Source: Neolewinella persica DSM 23188 (GTDB lineage: Bacteria > Bacteroidota > Bacteroidia > Chitinophagales > Saprospiraceae). Taken from it: DNA of 64,000 nt. The translations under genes and the position numbers were made by a program. The stretch lies in NCBI RefSeq assembly GCF_000373105.1, contig NZ_KB890434.1:38580-102579 (forward strand). Reading direction: 5' to 3'. The notes under the pieces were generated by a model. It searched no databases, was not told the DNA's origin, and was given only the letters and a program-made list of their open reading frames with translations. Positions 40,240-49,705 of this stretch are shown here, in pieces. Every line of letters begins with the position of its first letter. Within the stretch, counting starts at the first letter, position 1.

Positions 40240-42894
40240 ATGCTACGTAACTTCTTTCTCTTTGCTTTCTTGATGGCAAGCACCACCACCTTTTTTGCAC
40301 AAGCAGCCTTCAATACTACTTTCCGGGACAGCCTGACTTTTCCTTCAGATTTGAACGATGTATGGGGCTACGTAGCTCCCGATGGTACGGAATATGCCCT
40401 CGTCGGCCGAAACGATGGTATCTCCGTCGTCAGTCTTACGGACCCTGACGACATCGTTGAAGTGGCCTTCGTTGCCGGCGCGACGTCTGTTTGGCGAGAT
40501 ATTAAAACTTTTGGCACTTATGCCTACGTAGTTGCTGATAGAGGATCTGATGGTATTGTGGCCATTGACCTTTCGGGGCTTCCGAACTCAGTCAGTAGCG
40601 AATTCTTCACCTCCGGCACCATTGCCGGAGCAAACCTGAGCAGAGCACACAACATTTATATCGACGAGCCTACCGGCCTGGCTTATGTGGCCGGGGCTAA
40701 CATCAACAATGGCGGAATGGTCATTTATGACCTAGCTACTACTCCCGGCACGCCGATTTTTGAGGCATTCGCTCCGAGCATTTACTCTCACGATGTCTAC
40801 GTTTCTAACGGAATTATGTACGCCAGTGAACTCAATATAGGGGACCTCACGCTCTACGATGTTTCGGATCCATCCAATATTATTGCGTTAGGTGCCCGGG
40901 AAACGCCTTTTTCGTTTACGCATAATGCCTGGGCCACGCCTGATGGGAACTATGTTTTTACCACCGATGAAGAGGAGAATGCCTCTACGGCAGCTTACGA
41001 TGTCTCTGACCCTTTGGACATTAAGTTGCTCGATGAATTTCGCCCCCGGCGGAGCCTTAACCGTAACACTATCCCACACAACGTTCACGTCCTGAACGAT
41101 TACCTGGTAATCAGCCACTATACTGATGGGGTGGAAATTATTGACGCTTCCGTACCGGACAATTTAGTGGAAGTGGCTTATTACGATCACTGGTATGGTG
41201 GAGACGGAGGCTTTTTTGGCTCCTGGGGAGCTTACCCCTTCCTGCCATCCGGACTGGTGCTTTCAACAGATATTGACAACGGCCTTTTTATTATTGACGT
41301 AAATTATCAAAGGGCTGCCAGACTGCGGGGAATTGTTACGGATGCTACAAGCAATAATGTGCTCAATAATGCAACCGTCACAATTACCAGCGCAGAGGGG
41401 GTTACCTCAACAACAAATGCTCTGGGCGCTTATAAAATGGGACTGGTAACTGCGGGGTCTTATAATGTTACCTATTCTCTTGGTGGCTATGTAAGTAAGA
41501 CCTTTACCCTTGACTTCGCTAACGGAGTGGAGGAAATCATGGACGTAGCTCTGGAGCCTAAGGTCTCGTTCGCTCTTTCCGGAGAGGTGACCTCAATCGA
41601 AACAAACGCCAGTATACCTGCCGCTGAGGTAAGGTTAGAGGGAGTAGAAGGAACCTTTAATGCCGTTGCCAATGGCAACGGTGAGCTTACCATCCCTAAT
41701 ATCTTTGAGGGAGACTATGTAGCTCACGTCAGTAGATGGGGGTTTGAAAACATCATCACTGACGTTACGATAGAGCCGGGAGAAAGCCTCAACCTGCAAC
41801 TGGCTCCCGGTTACCTCGATGGCTTTGATATGGATCAGGGATGGACGGTCAGCAGTGACGCAACTTCCGGTGCCTGGGAAAGAGGGGTGCCTAACGGGAC
41901 CACTCTGGGAGGAGTGCCTTCGAATCCTGATCAGGACGTAGACGGAGGTACCGACATCGGCAATTTTGCCTACGTGACGGGGAACACTGCTGGAGGGTCT
42001 GCGGGTACTGATGACGTGGATAACGGTAATACTACTTTACTTTCTCCCGCTTTTGATCCCGCTTTCTTCGGAGCCTTGAGCGAGGTGCAAATCAACTTTT
42101 CCTACTGGTTCTTCAATGCTGGAGGTACTGGATTGGCTAATGATACACTGAAGATATTCCTCGATAATGGTAGTGAAAGAGAATTCGTGCGGGTGTTCTA
42201 CTCGAACGATCAAGACTCGAATACACCTACCAGCACCTGGGTGCCAGTAAGCGTAAACCTCAGTGAATTAACCATTCCCCTGACGGCTACCATGCGTTTC
42301 GGAGCACTGATCGGAGACAATAACGGAGGACATGTAGTAGAAGGCGGCATCGATGATTTCAGCATAGTGGGGGTTAATTCTCTACCGGTGGATCTGGTCG
42401 GATTCACGGCCACCCGCCTCGGGAAACAGTCTGTCAGGTTATCCTGGACAACCGTAACGGAAGTTGGAAGCGACTATTTTGACGTTCAGCGCAGCAACGA
42501 CGGAATTGATTTCCTGCCCATTGGCCGTGTAGCGGCTGCTGGTAACAGCGAGCAGGTTGAGGAGTACCGGTTTGACGATGAGCGCGCGCTCGCCGGCCGT
42601 AATTTCTACCGCCTCCGGCAGGTGGACCTTGATGGGCAAACGACCTTTAGCGAAGTTCGTCTCGTTACCCTTGAAGGTGAATTAGATAAGGTACAGGTCT
42701 GGCCTAACCCTGCGCAAGAGTTTCTCAAATTATCTTCTTCCTTCTCCGGATCAATCATCATCTATCGCCAGAACGGTCAGTTGGTTGGGCAACAGCAAAT
42801 TACCATCGGACAAGCTGTTGATGTGCGTCAGCTACCCGCCGGCTACTACCTCCTTAAGGCGGGAGAGGAAGTGATCCCTTTTGTGAAGCGATAG
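40240..42894 (+). CDS. Secreted choice-of-anchor-B (LVIVD repeat) protein with T9SS tail
   Basis: An 884-residue exported protein from the ATG at 40240. A signal peptide (MLRNFFLFAFLMASTTTFFAQ) is followed by a beta-propeller of LVIVD repeats (about 20-360; for example ISVVSLTDPDDIVEVAFV and LTLYDVSDPSNIIALG). Two carboxypeptidase-regulatory-like beta domains lie at about 365-530, and a jelly-roll-like domain containing GWTVSSDATSGAWERG at about 535-705. A C-terminal T9SS type A domain (VQVWPNPAQEFLKLSS, then GYYLLKAGEEVIPFVKR) ends the protein. The upstream in-frame extension overlaps the previous gene and is rejected. A strong terminator follows. Confidence 0.9.
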   Translation: MLRNFFLFAFLMASTTTFFAQAAFNTTFRDSLTFPSDLNDVWGYVAPDGTEYALVGRNDGISVVSLTDPDDIVEVAFVAGATSVWRDIKTFGTYAYVVADRGSDGIVAIDLSGLPNSVSSEFFTSGTIAGANLSRAHNIYIDEPTGLAYVAGANINNGGMVIYDLATTPGTPIFEAFAPSIYSHDVYVSNGIMYASELNIGDLTLYDVSDPSNIIALGARETPFSFTHNAWATPDGNYVFTTDEEENASTAAYDVSDPLDIKLLDEFRPRRSLNRNTIPHNVHVLNDYLVISHYTDGVEIIDASVPDNLVEVAYYDHWYGGDGGFFGSWGAYPFLPSGLVLSTDIDNGLFIIDVNYQRAARLRGIVTDATSNNVLNNATVTITSAEGVTSTTNALGAYKMGLVTAGSYNVTYSLGGYVSKTFTLDFANGVEEIMDVALEPKVSFALSGEVTSIETNASIPAAEVRLEGVEGTFNAVANGNGELTIPNIFEGDYVAHVSRWGFENIITDVTIEPGESLNLQLAPGYLDGFDMDQGWTVSSDATSGAWERGVPNGTTLGGVPSNPDQDVDGGTDIGNFAYVTGNTAGGSAGTDDVDNGNTTLLSPAFDPAFFGALSEVQINFSYWFFNAGGTGLANDTLKIFLDNGSEREFVRVFYSNDQDSNTPTSTWVPVSVNLSELTIPLTATMRFGALIGDNNGGHVVEGGIDDFSIVGVNSLPVDLVGFTATRLGKQSVRLSWTTVTEVGSDYFDVQRSNDGIDFLPIGRVAAAGNSEQVEEYRFDDERALAGRNFYRLRQVDLDGQTTFSEVRLVTLEGELDKVQVWPNPAQEFLKLSSSFSGSIIIYRQNGQLVGQQQITIGQAVDVRQLPAGYYLLKAGEEVIPFVKR

Positions 42895-42939
42895 GGTAGA
42901 TCTTCAGAGAAATTATTGTTGGCTCGTGGGCTAACTGTT

Positions 42940-43007
42940 GCCTCTGCGAAAAGAGAATAGTCTACTTGAGGGTAAGCTGTTTTCTTTTCGCAGAGGCTTC
43001 TTTTTTT
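42940..43007 (+). terminator. Terminator after the choice-of-anchor-B gene
   Basis: GCCTCTGCGAAAAGA (42940-42954) and its exact reverse complement (42983-42997) form a 15-bp stem with a 28-nt loop, followed by TTCTTTTTTT. It lies between convergent genes. Confidence 0.85.
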
Positions 43008-43017
43008 GTACAACCGC

Positions 43018-44121
43018 CTATACCTTGAAGAAGATTCGCTTCTTATACAGGAAGTAGCACAGATACCACATCATACCCAGGGTGATAAAAGCGCTCACAA
43101 TATTGGCCAGACCTTCGGAGACGCCCAGGGGCTCCAGGATGCCATTTCCAAAGATCTGCCCAAAGCCAGTCAGCCATTGATGACCAATAGTCTCAGCGAA
43201 GAGGTAGATGAAAATGGAGTTAGCACCAACGACGGCAAAAAAGACCGTCCAGCGCTGTACTTTCTGAACGTCCACCAGCCAGTAAAAGAAGCCAAGTGCC
43301 AGTATCGCCCAGCCACCTGAAGCCAGCGTAAACGAACTGGTGGCGATGCGCTTGATGATTGGGGTAATGCCGGTAAGGTCCAGGCCATACCCTATTACCA
43401 AACCGGTAACTCCAGCCAGGGCAAGCCAACGGATTTTGGACTGTTCGGGAGTAGACGACATCAACAGGTTGCCACAAATGGCACCCCAAATGGTATGCGC
43501 CGCGGTTGGCAGGCAATTTACCGTAACCCAGCCACCACCACCATTAATTTTACCCATCAGGACCATGTCCAGCCAGCTTCCAAAATTCTGATCTTTTACG
43601 AAGGGCGCGGCGGGGTCGTAAAGCCGGTACAGGACTTCCGTGAGCACCAGACAGGCAAGGGCAACACCCAGTTGCTTTTTCCAGTCCCAGCGCAAGATGA
43701 GAAAGGTCAATAAGATGGTGAAAGATAACTGAGTTAGTACATTCCACAGCTCCCAGACTGGGTGGCCATTATAAACCCAGTGCAGTCCTACGCCAAAGCA
43801 CAATAACAGAAAGCAGCGCCGCAAAATGTGTTGGAAGGACTGGTTCCAGGTGGCCCCTTTTCGTTCCCGGGAGGCCAGGGAAAAGGGCATCGCAACACCG
43901 ACGATGAACATGAAGAAAGGCTGGATCAGGTCCCAGAAGCGGAGACCGTTCCAGGGGTGGTGGTGAAACTGTTGCATGATCGCCGCGCCGGTACTCTCCT
44001 CGGGGAAGTATTGGGTTATCGTTCCGTATACCAAAGCAGCTTCGGCCAGGAGGAGAAACATCGTTATTCCCCGGTAAGCATCCAGGGAGAGTAAGCGACC
44101 AGTGGGGAATTGCGTCTTCAT
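43018..44121 (-). CDS. DUF5009 / HGSNAT-like membrane acyltransferase
   Basis: A 367-residue protein with about ten predicted membrane segments. It starts RLLSLDAYRGITMFLLLAEAAL, the RxxSLDxxRG motif of the DUF5009/DUF1624 family related to heparan-alpha-glucosaminide N-acetyltransferase. It has FWDLIQPFFMFIVGVAMPFS and several conserved His/Trp residues (HHHPWNGLRFWD). It probably acetylates a surface glycan using cytoplasmic acetyl-CoA, but the substrate is unknown. Confidence 0.85.
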   Translation of the reverse strand: MKTQFPTGRLLSLDAYRGITMFLLLAEAALVYGTITQYFPEESTGAAIMQQFHHHPWNGLRFWDLIQPFFMFIVGVAMPFSLASRERKGATWNQSFQHILRRCFLLLCFGVGLHWVYNGHPVWELWNVLTQLSFTILLTFLILRWDWKKQLGVALACLVLTEVLYRLYDPAAPFVKDQNFGSWLDMVLMGKINGGGGWVTVNCLPTAAHTIWGAICGNLLMSSTPEQSKIRWLALAGVTGLVIGYGLDLTGITPIIKRIATSSFTLASGGWAILALGFFYWLVDVQKVQRWTVFFAVVGANSIFIYLFAETIGHQWLTGFGQIFGNGILEPLGVSEGLANIVSAFITLGMMWYLCYFLYKKRIFFKV

Positions 44122-44249
44122 ACGTTAGGTTCTATAACCTTAAGATAGGAGCGTTACGGGTATATTGGCTAGAGTTAGGAAAAAACCATTTTTTAGCAGG
44201 GGCGATCCCCTGCGGTCGCCCCAGCTAGGCACGCCCAATCATACCCCCG

Positions 44250-44262
44250 TTCGCTACGCGAA
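44250..44262. repeat. Mini-hairpin TTCGC-TAC-GCGAA at a start codon
   Basis: A 5-bp stem with a three-base loop ends at the first base of the ATG at 44262. A second hairpin, GGGGCGA/TCGCCCC, lies about 45 bp upstream. Confidence 0.5.
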
Positions 44263-44792
44263 TGCAAAATCACCTTGATCACCTCATTATAACCATGCGC
44301 GACAATCAAAAATTCATCTGCCGGAGGTGCGGCAAACCACATCAACTGGAAACAGTGATGGAGTTCCCTTTGCCCGACGATATCTCCGACATTACCAGTG
44401 GGAGGAAGCCGGGCGAACTCAAAACCCTGTTCAAGCAGAGTTATTTAATTGACGGGAAATACATCTTGACTAAATGCGCGCTTCACATTAATATTGTCGA
44501 CTTACCTGATGAGCTGGAACTTCAAACCTGGATCAGGATTGAACGAGCCGAGGCAAAACGTGCTTACGGTAACACGGATGGAGAAGAAATAATTGTAACG
44601 GGCAAGCTGGTCTATCCGATACCATTTTATGGTATGTCAGATTACCCCGTCGTCAAAGTTGATCTGGTGGCAGAAGAGGTTTATCCCGTAGGGAAACTGA
44701 TCTTTTCAAGTGAAGCTTTTAGGCGAGACTGGCATGACGGAATCACTACCGCCCGGCTGCAGGAGATCCTTTCGGATTTGCATCACGCTTAA
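44262..44792 (+). CDS. DUF2199-like protein
   Basis: A 176-residue soluble protein. From the second possible start (ATG at 44295) it reads MRDNQKFICRRCGKPHQL, a CxxCGxxH knuckle as in DUF2199 proteins. It continues with a beta-rich part containing YILTKCALHINI and LELQTWIRIE. The function is unknown. Its last 47 bp overlap the 3' end of argH in antiparallel orientation. Confidence 0.6.
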   Translation: MQNHLDHLIITMRDNQKFICRRCGKPHQLETVMEFPLPDDISDITSGRKPGELKTLFKQSYLIDGKYILTKCALHINIVDLPDELELQTWIRIERAEAKRAYGNTDGEEIIVTGKLVYPIPFYGMSDYPVVKVDLVAEEVYPVGKLIFSSEAFRRDWHDGITTARLQEILSDLHHA

Positions 44793-46086
44793 AACTGTCC
44801 ATCACCTTCTCCAATTTCTCCCGAATCCGGTCATTACCCAGGTTGCCAAGGCTGCCGAGGTGGGTATGCTTCAGTTCGGTGGGCGGCACGAAGGTGCCGG
44901 CTTCGATGTCGCGGCCCACCTGGGTGTAAGCATCGCGGAAGGGCACGCCTTCCAGTACCAGGTTGTTGACGGCTTCCACGCTGTAGAGGTAGGTGTATCT
45001 TGGGTCGGTAGGGAGTTCCTGGGCGCGGACGCTGGTGCGGGGGAGGGCGTAAAGAGCAATGGCCAACCCGTCCTCCAGCTGATCCAGTGCGGGGAAGATG
45101 GCTTCCTTCAGGAGTTGGAAGTCGCGGTGATAGCCCGAAGGTAAGTTGGCGGTCAACTGGCTCATCTGTGCCGGTAGCGATTGCAGCAGGTTACAACGGC
45201 CCCGGAGCAATTCGAATACGTCCGGATTCTTCTTGTGTGGCATGATGCTGGAGCCGGTCGTCAGCTCGGGGGGCAATTGCAGGAAACCGAAGTTTTGACT
45301 GCTGTACAGGCATACGTCCATTGCCATTTTGCCAACGGTTTGGGCCAGACCGGCAATGGCAAAGGCTACCAGCAATTCCGTCTTTCCCCGGCCCATTTGG
45401 GCGGCAACGACGTTGACGACTGGTTCGTCAAAGCCAAGTAATTCAGTAGTGCGATCCCGGTTCAAGGGGAAGCTGGAGCCGTAGCCAGCGGCAGAGCCAA
45501 GCGGGTTCTGGTTAACGACGTCGTAAACACCCTTCCACATCCGCAGGTCATCGATCAGCGCTTCGCCGTAGGCACCGAACCACAGTCCGAAGCTGGATAC
45601 CATCGCAATTTGCAGGTGGGTGTAACCCGGGATCAGCTTGTCCTTATGTTCATCGCTCAGGTCAGTTAGCGTCCGGCTAAGTTCTGCGGTCTGTGCAACA
45701 ATGCCTTCGATCCGGTGGCGGAAGTACAGCCGAAGATCCACCAGTACCTGGTCGTTTCTGCTTCTGCCAGAGTGTATCTTTTTCCCGTCATCGCCAAGGG
45801 CACGGGTCAGTAGTAATTCCACCTGGCTGTGTACGTCTTCCACCCCATCTTCGATCACAAAGTCTCCGGCCAGGGCTACCGCATGCAGCTCCTCTAACTT
45901 TTCCTTGCACCTGCGCGCCGCGCCCGCATCAAGCAAACCTACTTCGGAAAGCATCTGGACGTGCGCCAGAGATCCCTGAATGTCAAAAGGGGCCAGCTCA
46001 AGATCGAGCTCACGGTCGCGCCCGACGGTGAAGTCAGCAATACGTTGATCGAGGTCGTAGTCTTTTTCCCAGAGTTTGGTTGGCAT
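44746..46086 (-). CDS. argH: Argininosuccinate lyase
   Basis: ArgH splits argininosuccinate into arginine and fumarate, the last step of arginine synthesis. The 446-residue product has GRSRNDQV (residues about 108-115), the THLQIAM segment and the superfamily signature GSSIMPHKKNPD (near 275). It ends in a basic, Ser/Pro-rich tail (ANPKGSPAAGR) encoded in the overlap with the convergent gene. A GCACCTGCG motif lies at residues AARRCK without changing the length. A 7-nt array ends just before its start codon. No other arg genes are nearby. Confidence 0.96.
   Translation of the reverse strand: MPTKLWEKDYDLDQRIADFTVGRDRELDLELAPFDIQGSLAHVQMLSEVGLLDAGAARRCKEKLEELHAVALAGDFVIEDGVEDVHSQVELLLTRALGDDGKKIHSGRSRNDQVLVDLRLYFRHRIEGIVAQTAELSRTLTDLSDEHKDKLIPGYTHLQIAMVSSFGLWFGAYGEALIDDLRMWKGVYDVVNQNPLGSAAGYGSSFPLNRDRTTELLGFDEPVVNVVAAQMGRGKTELLVAFAIAGLAQTVGKMAMDVCLYSSQNFGFLQLPPELTTGSSIMPHKKNPDVFELLRGRCNLLQSLPAQMSQLTANLPSGYHRDFQLLKEAIFPALDQLEDGLAIALYALPRTSVRAQELPTDPRYTYLYSVEAVNNLVLEGVPFRDAYTQVGRDIEAGTFVPPTELKHTHLGSLGNLGNDRIREKLEKVMDSFKRDANPKGSPAAGR
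45907..45924 (+). repeat. GCACCTGCG-family dispersed motif, copy 14 (in argH)
   Basis: GCACCTGCGCGCCGCGCC, preceded by TTCCTT as in intergenic copies, inside argH. Confidence 0.8.
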
Positions 46087-46089
46087 CGC

Positions 46090-46131
46090 GGTGGAGGTTG
46101 GAGGTTACAAGTTGCACATTACAGGTTGTAC
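46090..46131 (-). repeat. 7-nt array before the argH start codon
   Basis: Plus-strand units GGAGGTT, GGAGGTT, ACAAGTT, GCACATT, ACAGGTT; in the gene direction AACCTGT, AATGTGC, AACTTGT, AACCTCC, AACCTCC, ending a few bases before the ATG at 46086. It has the same unit and polarity as the ileS start-side array. Confidence 0.8.
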
Positions 46132-46215
46132 AAGACCGTAAAAAGGTTTCGTTCCGGCAAAGATCAACCCATAGCGCTCAACTTCCCAACCTATAGGCTG
46201 GAAGAAATTTTTTTT

Positions 46216-46805
46216 CTACGAAAGCAGGGTCAGATCAAAGGAAAAACCCGGCAAGACATCTTCTCCTCCAATTTCGCGATTCAGGGGCGTGACCAGTTCC
46301 ACAGAACGATCAGCCCGGTAAATCCACAGGCGATCGGAATCCACGTCGATCAGCCAGGCTAGTTTGACACCATTTTTAATCCAGACATTACGCATTTTAT
46401 CTTCCCGATCAGCAGCTTGTCAGTTGGCGAAATAACCTCAACAATAAATTCCGGAACAATTGGCGCAAAGTGGCGTAAGCCTGACTCAGTGACTTGATCC
46501 ATTTGTTCTGCTGAAACGTAACTCGCATCAGGAGGTTTTACTGAAGTATCCGGTAAGCGAAAGCCAGTGCTACTACTAAAAGCTTTTCCTCCATGAGCTC
46601 GTGCATAAAGGTTAAGGTCGGTACTGATCTCGTTTTCACGATTACCACTTAAGGGAGATACAGGCGACATAATAGTAAGGGTTCCGTTCGGTTCACGTTC
46701 AATAACCAATTCGGGATTGGCAAAACAAAAACCCTCAAACTCTTCGTTTGTCATTTCACGTGCATAAGAGATCGGCGTGCTGATGTCCGGCAGTTCTATG
46801 TACAT
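46216..46805 (-). pseudogene. Frameshifted Uma2 family (DUF820) endonuclease-like gene
   Basis: The first frame runs from the ATG at 46805 and gives a Uma2 N-terminus (REMTNEEFEGFCFANPELVIEREPNGTLTIMSPVSP, then PPDASYVS and PEFIVEVISPTDKL), but stops at 46359. The adjacent frame continues the family sequence at once (ADREDKMRNVWIKNGVKLAWLIDVD, ending DVLPGFSFDLTLLS) to a stop at 46216. Joining them needs one added base near the CTGCTG at the DKL codons, giving about 196 residues, the normal Uma2 length. This is either a recent one-base deletion or a sequencing error. Confidence 0.85.
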
Positions 46806-46862
46806 AGTGTACTTGGCGAAAATTTTGTTACTATCAAGATGACGTTTTTGGCAGACAGTTAG

Positions 46863-47537
46863 TTACTCATACCAAACACTCATATCCTCCAACTCCTTTC
46901 GTGAAATCACCGGAACCGCAGCATCCTCTGCCGGGTACCCCACCGGCAGCAGCAAAAACGCTTTCTCATTCTCTGGCCGTTCCAGCACCTTTTGCAGGAA
47001 GTTCATCGGGCTTGGGGTGTGGGTGACCGTAACTAATCCAGCGTGGTGGATGGCATTGATAAGCATGCCACAGGCCAGACCGACGGACTCGTTCACGTAG
47101 TAGTTCTTTTCTTTTTCACCCGCGGCGTTCAGGTCATAGGTCTTCTTGAAGGCAACGATGATGTACGGGGCGGTGGTGATAAAGGGCTTATGCCAGTCGG
47201 TACCGAATTTTTTCAGATCGTCGAGCCAATCTTCCGACATACGGCCGTGGTAGTTCTCATATTCTTCCTTCTCTGCGGCTTCCCGGATTATTGCCTTGAT
47301 GTCCGGGTTCGTAACGACGCAAAAATTCCAGGGCTGTTTATTTGCTCCGCTAGGCGCCGTTGACGCCGTTTTGAGGACCAATTCGATCACCTCTTTCGCT
47401 ACCGTCCGGTCACTAAATTCCCTTACCGTCCGGCGTTCGTTTGCCTGTAGAAAAAGCCTTTTGGCTCTTTCAAGCATCTCTTCCTGGGGGTATTCCTTAT
47501 GTTCGAGGAGCTGAAAACCATCTTTAGTGTGTGCCAT
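46863..47537 (-). CDS. Nitroreductase family protein, iodotyrosine-deiodinase-like
   Basis: A 224-residue FMN-dependent reductase. Visible motifs are ANERRTVREFSDRTV, TASTAPSGANKQPWNFCVV (FMN phosphate binding), the lid region YHGRMSEDWLDDLKKFGTDWHKPFITTAPYIIVAF, and THTPSPMNFLQKVLERPENEKAFLLLPVGYP. The APSGANKQPW and TDWxKPF patterns place it near the iodotyrosine deiodinase branch of the family. Whether it dehalogenates is not known. A TACCTTTG box lies 4 nt before the ATG. Confidence 0.88.
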   Translation of the reverse strand: MAHTKDGFQLLEHKEYPQEEMLERAKRLFLQANERRTVREFSDRTVAKEVIELVLKTASTAPSGANKQPWNFCVVTNPDIKAIIREAAEKEEYENYHGRMSEDWLDDLKKFGTDWHKPFITTAPYIIVAFKKTYDLNAAGEKEKNYYVNESVGLACGMLINAIHHAGLVTVTHTPSPMNFLQKVLERPENEKAFLLLPVGYPAEDAAVPVISRKELEDMSVWYE

Positions 47538-47541
47538 AGAG

Positions 47542-47549
47542 CAAAGGTA
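47542..47549 (-). promoter_or_regulatory. TAnnTTTG -7 box of the nitroreductase gene
   Basis: TACCTTTG on the minus strand, 4 nt before the ATG at 47537: another predicted leaderless start. Confidence 0.65.
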
Positions 47550-47579
47550 AGTAACGGGCCGAGGCTACCCTAAAACAAA

Positions 47580-47613
47580 GCCGGCCGTCAGACATAATGG
47601 TCTGGCGGCCGGC
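47580..47613 (-). terminator. ftsH terminator
   Basis: A 14-bp stem (GCCGGCCG..CAGAC with one G-T pair) and a 6-nt loop. On the minus strand it is followed by TTTGTTTT. It lies 30 bp after the ftsH stop codon. Confidence 0.85.
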
Positions 47614-47642
47614 AGTTCGGTTACTTTATGGTGTTCAGGACA

Positions 47643-49634
47643 CTAGCTGACTCCGTTTGGTGAGGAGTCCAGCGAGTTATCCACTACTCCTGGCATCTCT
47701 ACCGGAGGGAGTTTGTCTGCATCTACCGGTCGTGGGCCAATAAGGCGAACGAGGTCTTTGCTACTGAGCACCTCCTTGTCGAGGAGTTCTTTAGCCAACA
47801 GTTCCACTTCAGCACGTTTGTCCTTCAGCAGTTCTTGCGCACGCATGTACTGGCTGTCCAGCAACCTCCGGACCTGATTGTCAATGAGGGTAGCCGTTTC
47901 ATCAGAGTAAGGGCGCTGATAAGCATCCTTGCTCATACCATAAAAGCTGACCTGGCCGACTTCCGGGTTCATACCGTAAACGGTAATCATATCGTAAGCC
48001 TGCTTAGTTACTTTATCAAGGTCATTCTGAGCGCCAGTGCTGATCTTTCCGAAGATGACCTGCTCGGCGGCGCGGCCACCGAAGGTCATACACATCATGT
48101 CGAGCATCTGCTCGGTACGGGTGATGTATTGCTCCTTTGGCAGGTACTGGGCATAGCCGAGCGCGGCAACGCCGCGGGGGACGATGGTCACCTTCACCAG
48201 CGGGCTGGCGTGCTCGAGGAACCAACCACAAATGGCGTGACCGGCTTCGTGGTAAGCAATGATTTCCTTTTCGTCTGGATTGATCAGTTTGTTCTTTTTT
48301 TCGAGTCCGCCAATGGCTTTGTCGAGGGCGTAGTTGAAGTCAACCAAGGTTACGCTGTCCTGATTGCGACGGGCAGCGATAAGGGCTGCTTCATTACAGA
48401 TGTTGGCGATTTCGGCACCGGCGAAGCCTGGGGTCATTTCGGCCAGGGTGAAGGCATCAACGGTAACACCGTCGGTCTTGATGGTCTTCAGGTGCACCTT
48501 GAAGATGGCTTCGCGTCCCTTCAGGTCCGGGCGGTCGATGCCGATCTGGCGATCGAAGCGGCCCGGGCGCAGCAGGGCGCTGTCCAGTACATCGGGGCGG
48601 TTAGTTGCCGCCATCAGGATTACGCCTTTATCTGTGCTGAAACCGTCCATCTCCACCAGGAGTTGGTTCAGGGTATTTTCCCTTTCGTCGTTACCACCTT
48701 GCATACCATTACGACCACGAGCGCGGCCAATAGCGTCGATCTCATCGATGAAGATGATACAGGGCGCTTTTTCACGAGCCTGCTTAAAGAGATCACGGAC
48801 CCGGCTGGCACCGACACCGACGAACATTTCAACGAAGTCTGAGCCGGACATGGTAAAGAATGGAACGCCTGCTTCACCAGCAACGGCTTTAGCCAGGAGC
48901 GTTTTACCCGTTCCGGGAGGGCCTACAAGTAAGACACCTTTAGGGATTTTACCACCGAGTGCAGTGTACTTCTTAGGGTTTTTGAGGAAGTCAACAACTT
49001 CCATTACTTCTTCTTTGGCTTCGTCAAGACCGGCAACATCGGCGAACGTGATGTTCACCTTACTGTTCTGATCGAAGAGGGTTGCCTTGGACTTGCCGAT
49101 ATTGAAGATCTGACCGCCGGGGCCGCCGCCACCGCCGCCAAGGCGACGCATCAGGACGATCCAGATGATCGCGATGACTGCCAGTGGCAATAACCACTGC
49201 AGGGCTTCACCGATGTAATTGGTCCGACGAACTGATTTTACCTGTACGCGATCTTCAAAAGGAATATTGAGGTTGTCCTCCTTCTCTTTGAGTTTGCTGT
49301 AAAAGACAGAAGCGTCAACTACCGGCATCACATAATCGTACCGGGTTCCACTAATACCTCCCTGAGAGGCATCCTGGTAGGCTCCGGTATCTCCTTTCTT
49401 TTCGGGAGAAATGTAGATTTCGGCAGACCGGCCATTGACCAGGTCAATATGCTCGATGGCTCCTTTGTCCTGTAGCATCTGATACAGGCGCGCGTCGTCG
49501 ATCTCGTTGCTGCTTCCGCTGCCGAGACTCGAAACCACCAGTGCCAGTAGCACCAGAGACATAATGGCGTAAAGCCAGTAGCTTTGGAACTTCGGCCCTC
49601 CTTCGGGCTTGTTATCTTGATTGTTATTATCCAT
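47643..49634 (-). CDS. ftsH: ATP-dependent zinc metalloprotease FtsH
   Basis: FtsH is an inner-membrane AAA+ protease that degrades damaged membrane proteins and regulators. The 663-residue protein has two membrane segments (about 20-40 and 145-163) around a periplasmic domain. The AAA core has GPPGTGKT, the Walker [16 protein letters not shown] and the [20 protein letters not shown]. The protease domain carries the zinc site HEAGH. The order rsfS-ftsH is usual in Bacteroidota. A terminator follows. Confidence 0.97.
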   Translation of the reverse strand: MDNNNQDNKPEGGPKFQSYWLYAIMSLVLLALVVSSLGSGSSNEIDDARLYQMLQDKGAIEHIDLVNGRSAEIYISPEKKGDTGAYQDASQGGISGTRYDYVMPVVDASVFYSKLKEKEDNLNIPFEDRVQVKSVRRTNYIGEALQWLLPLAVIAIIWIVLMRRLGGGGGGPGGQIFNIGKSKATLFDQNSKVNITFADVAGLDEAKEEVMEVVDFLKNPKKYTALGGKIPKGVLLVGPPGTGKTLLAKAVAGEAGVPFFTMSGSDFVEMFVGVGASRVRDLFKQAREKAPCIIFIDEIDAIGRARGRNGMQGGNDERENTLNQLLVEMDGFSTDKGVILMAATNRPDVLDSALLRPGRFDRQIGIDRPDLKGREAIFKVHLKTIKTDGVTVDAFTLAEMTPGFAGAEIANICNEAALIAARRNQDSVTLVDFNYALDKAIGGLEKKNKLINPDEKEIIAYHEAGHAICGWFLEHASPLVKVTIVPRGVAALGYAQYLPKEQYITRTEQMLDMMCMTFGGRAAEQVIFGKISTGAQNDLDKVTKQAYDMITVYGMNPEVGQVSFYGMSKDAYQRPYSDETATLIDNQVRRLLDSQYMRAQELLKDKRAEVELLAKELLDKEVLSSKDLVRLIGPRPVDADKLPPVEMPGVVDNSLDSSPNGVS

Positions 49635-49705
49635 GTTCTTAGGCTAACGCACGATTTCCCGATTCGTTGGGAAAATCATGCTGATTTTAGGATAGAGTAG
49701 TTTGT

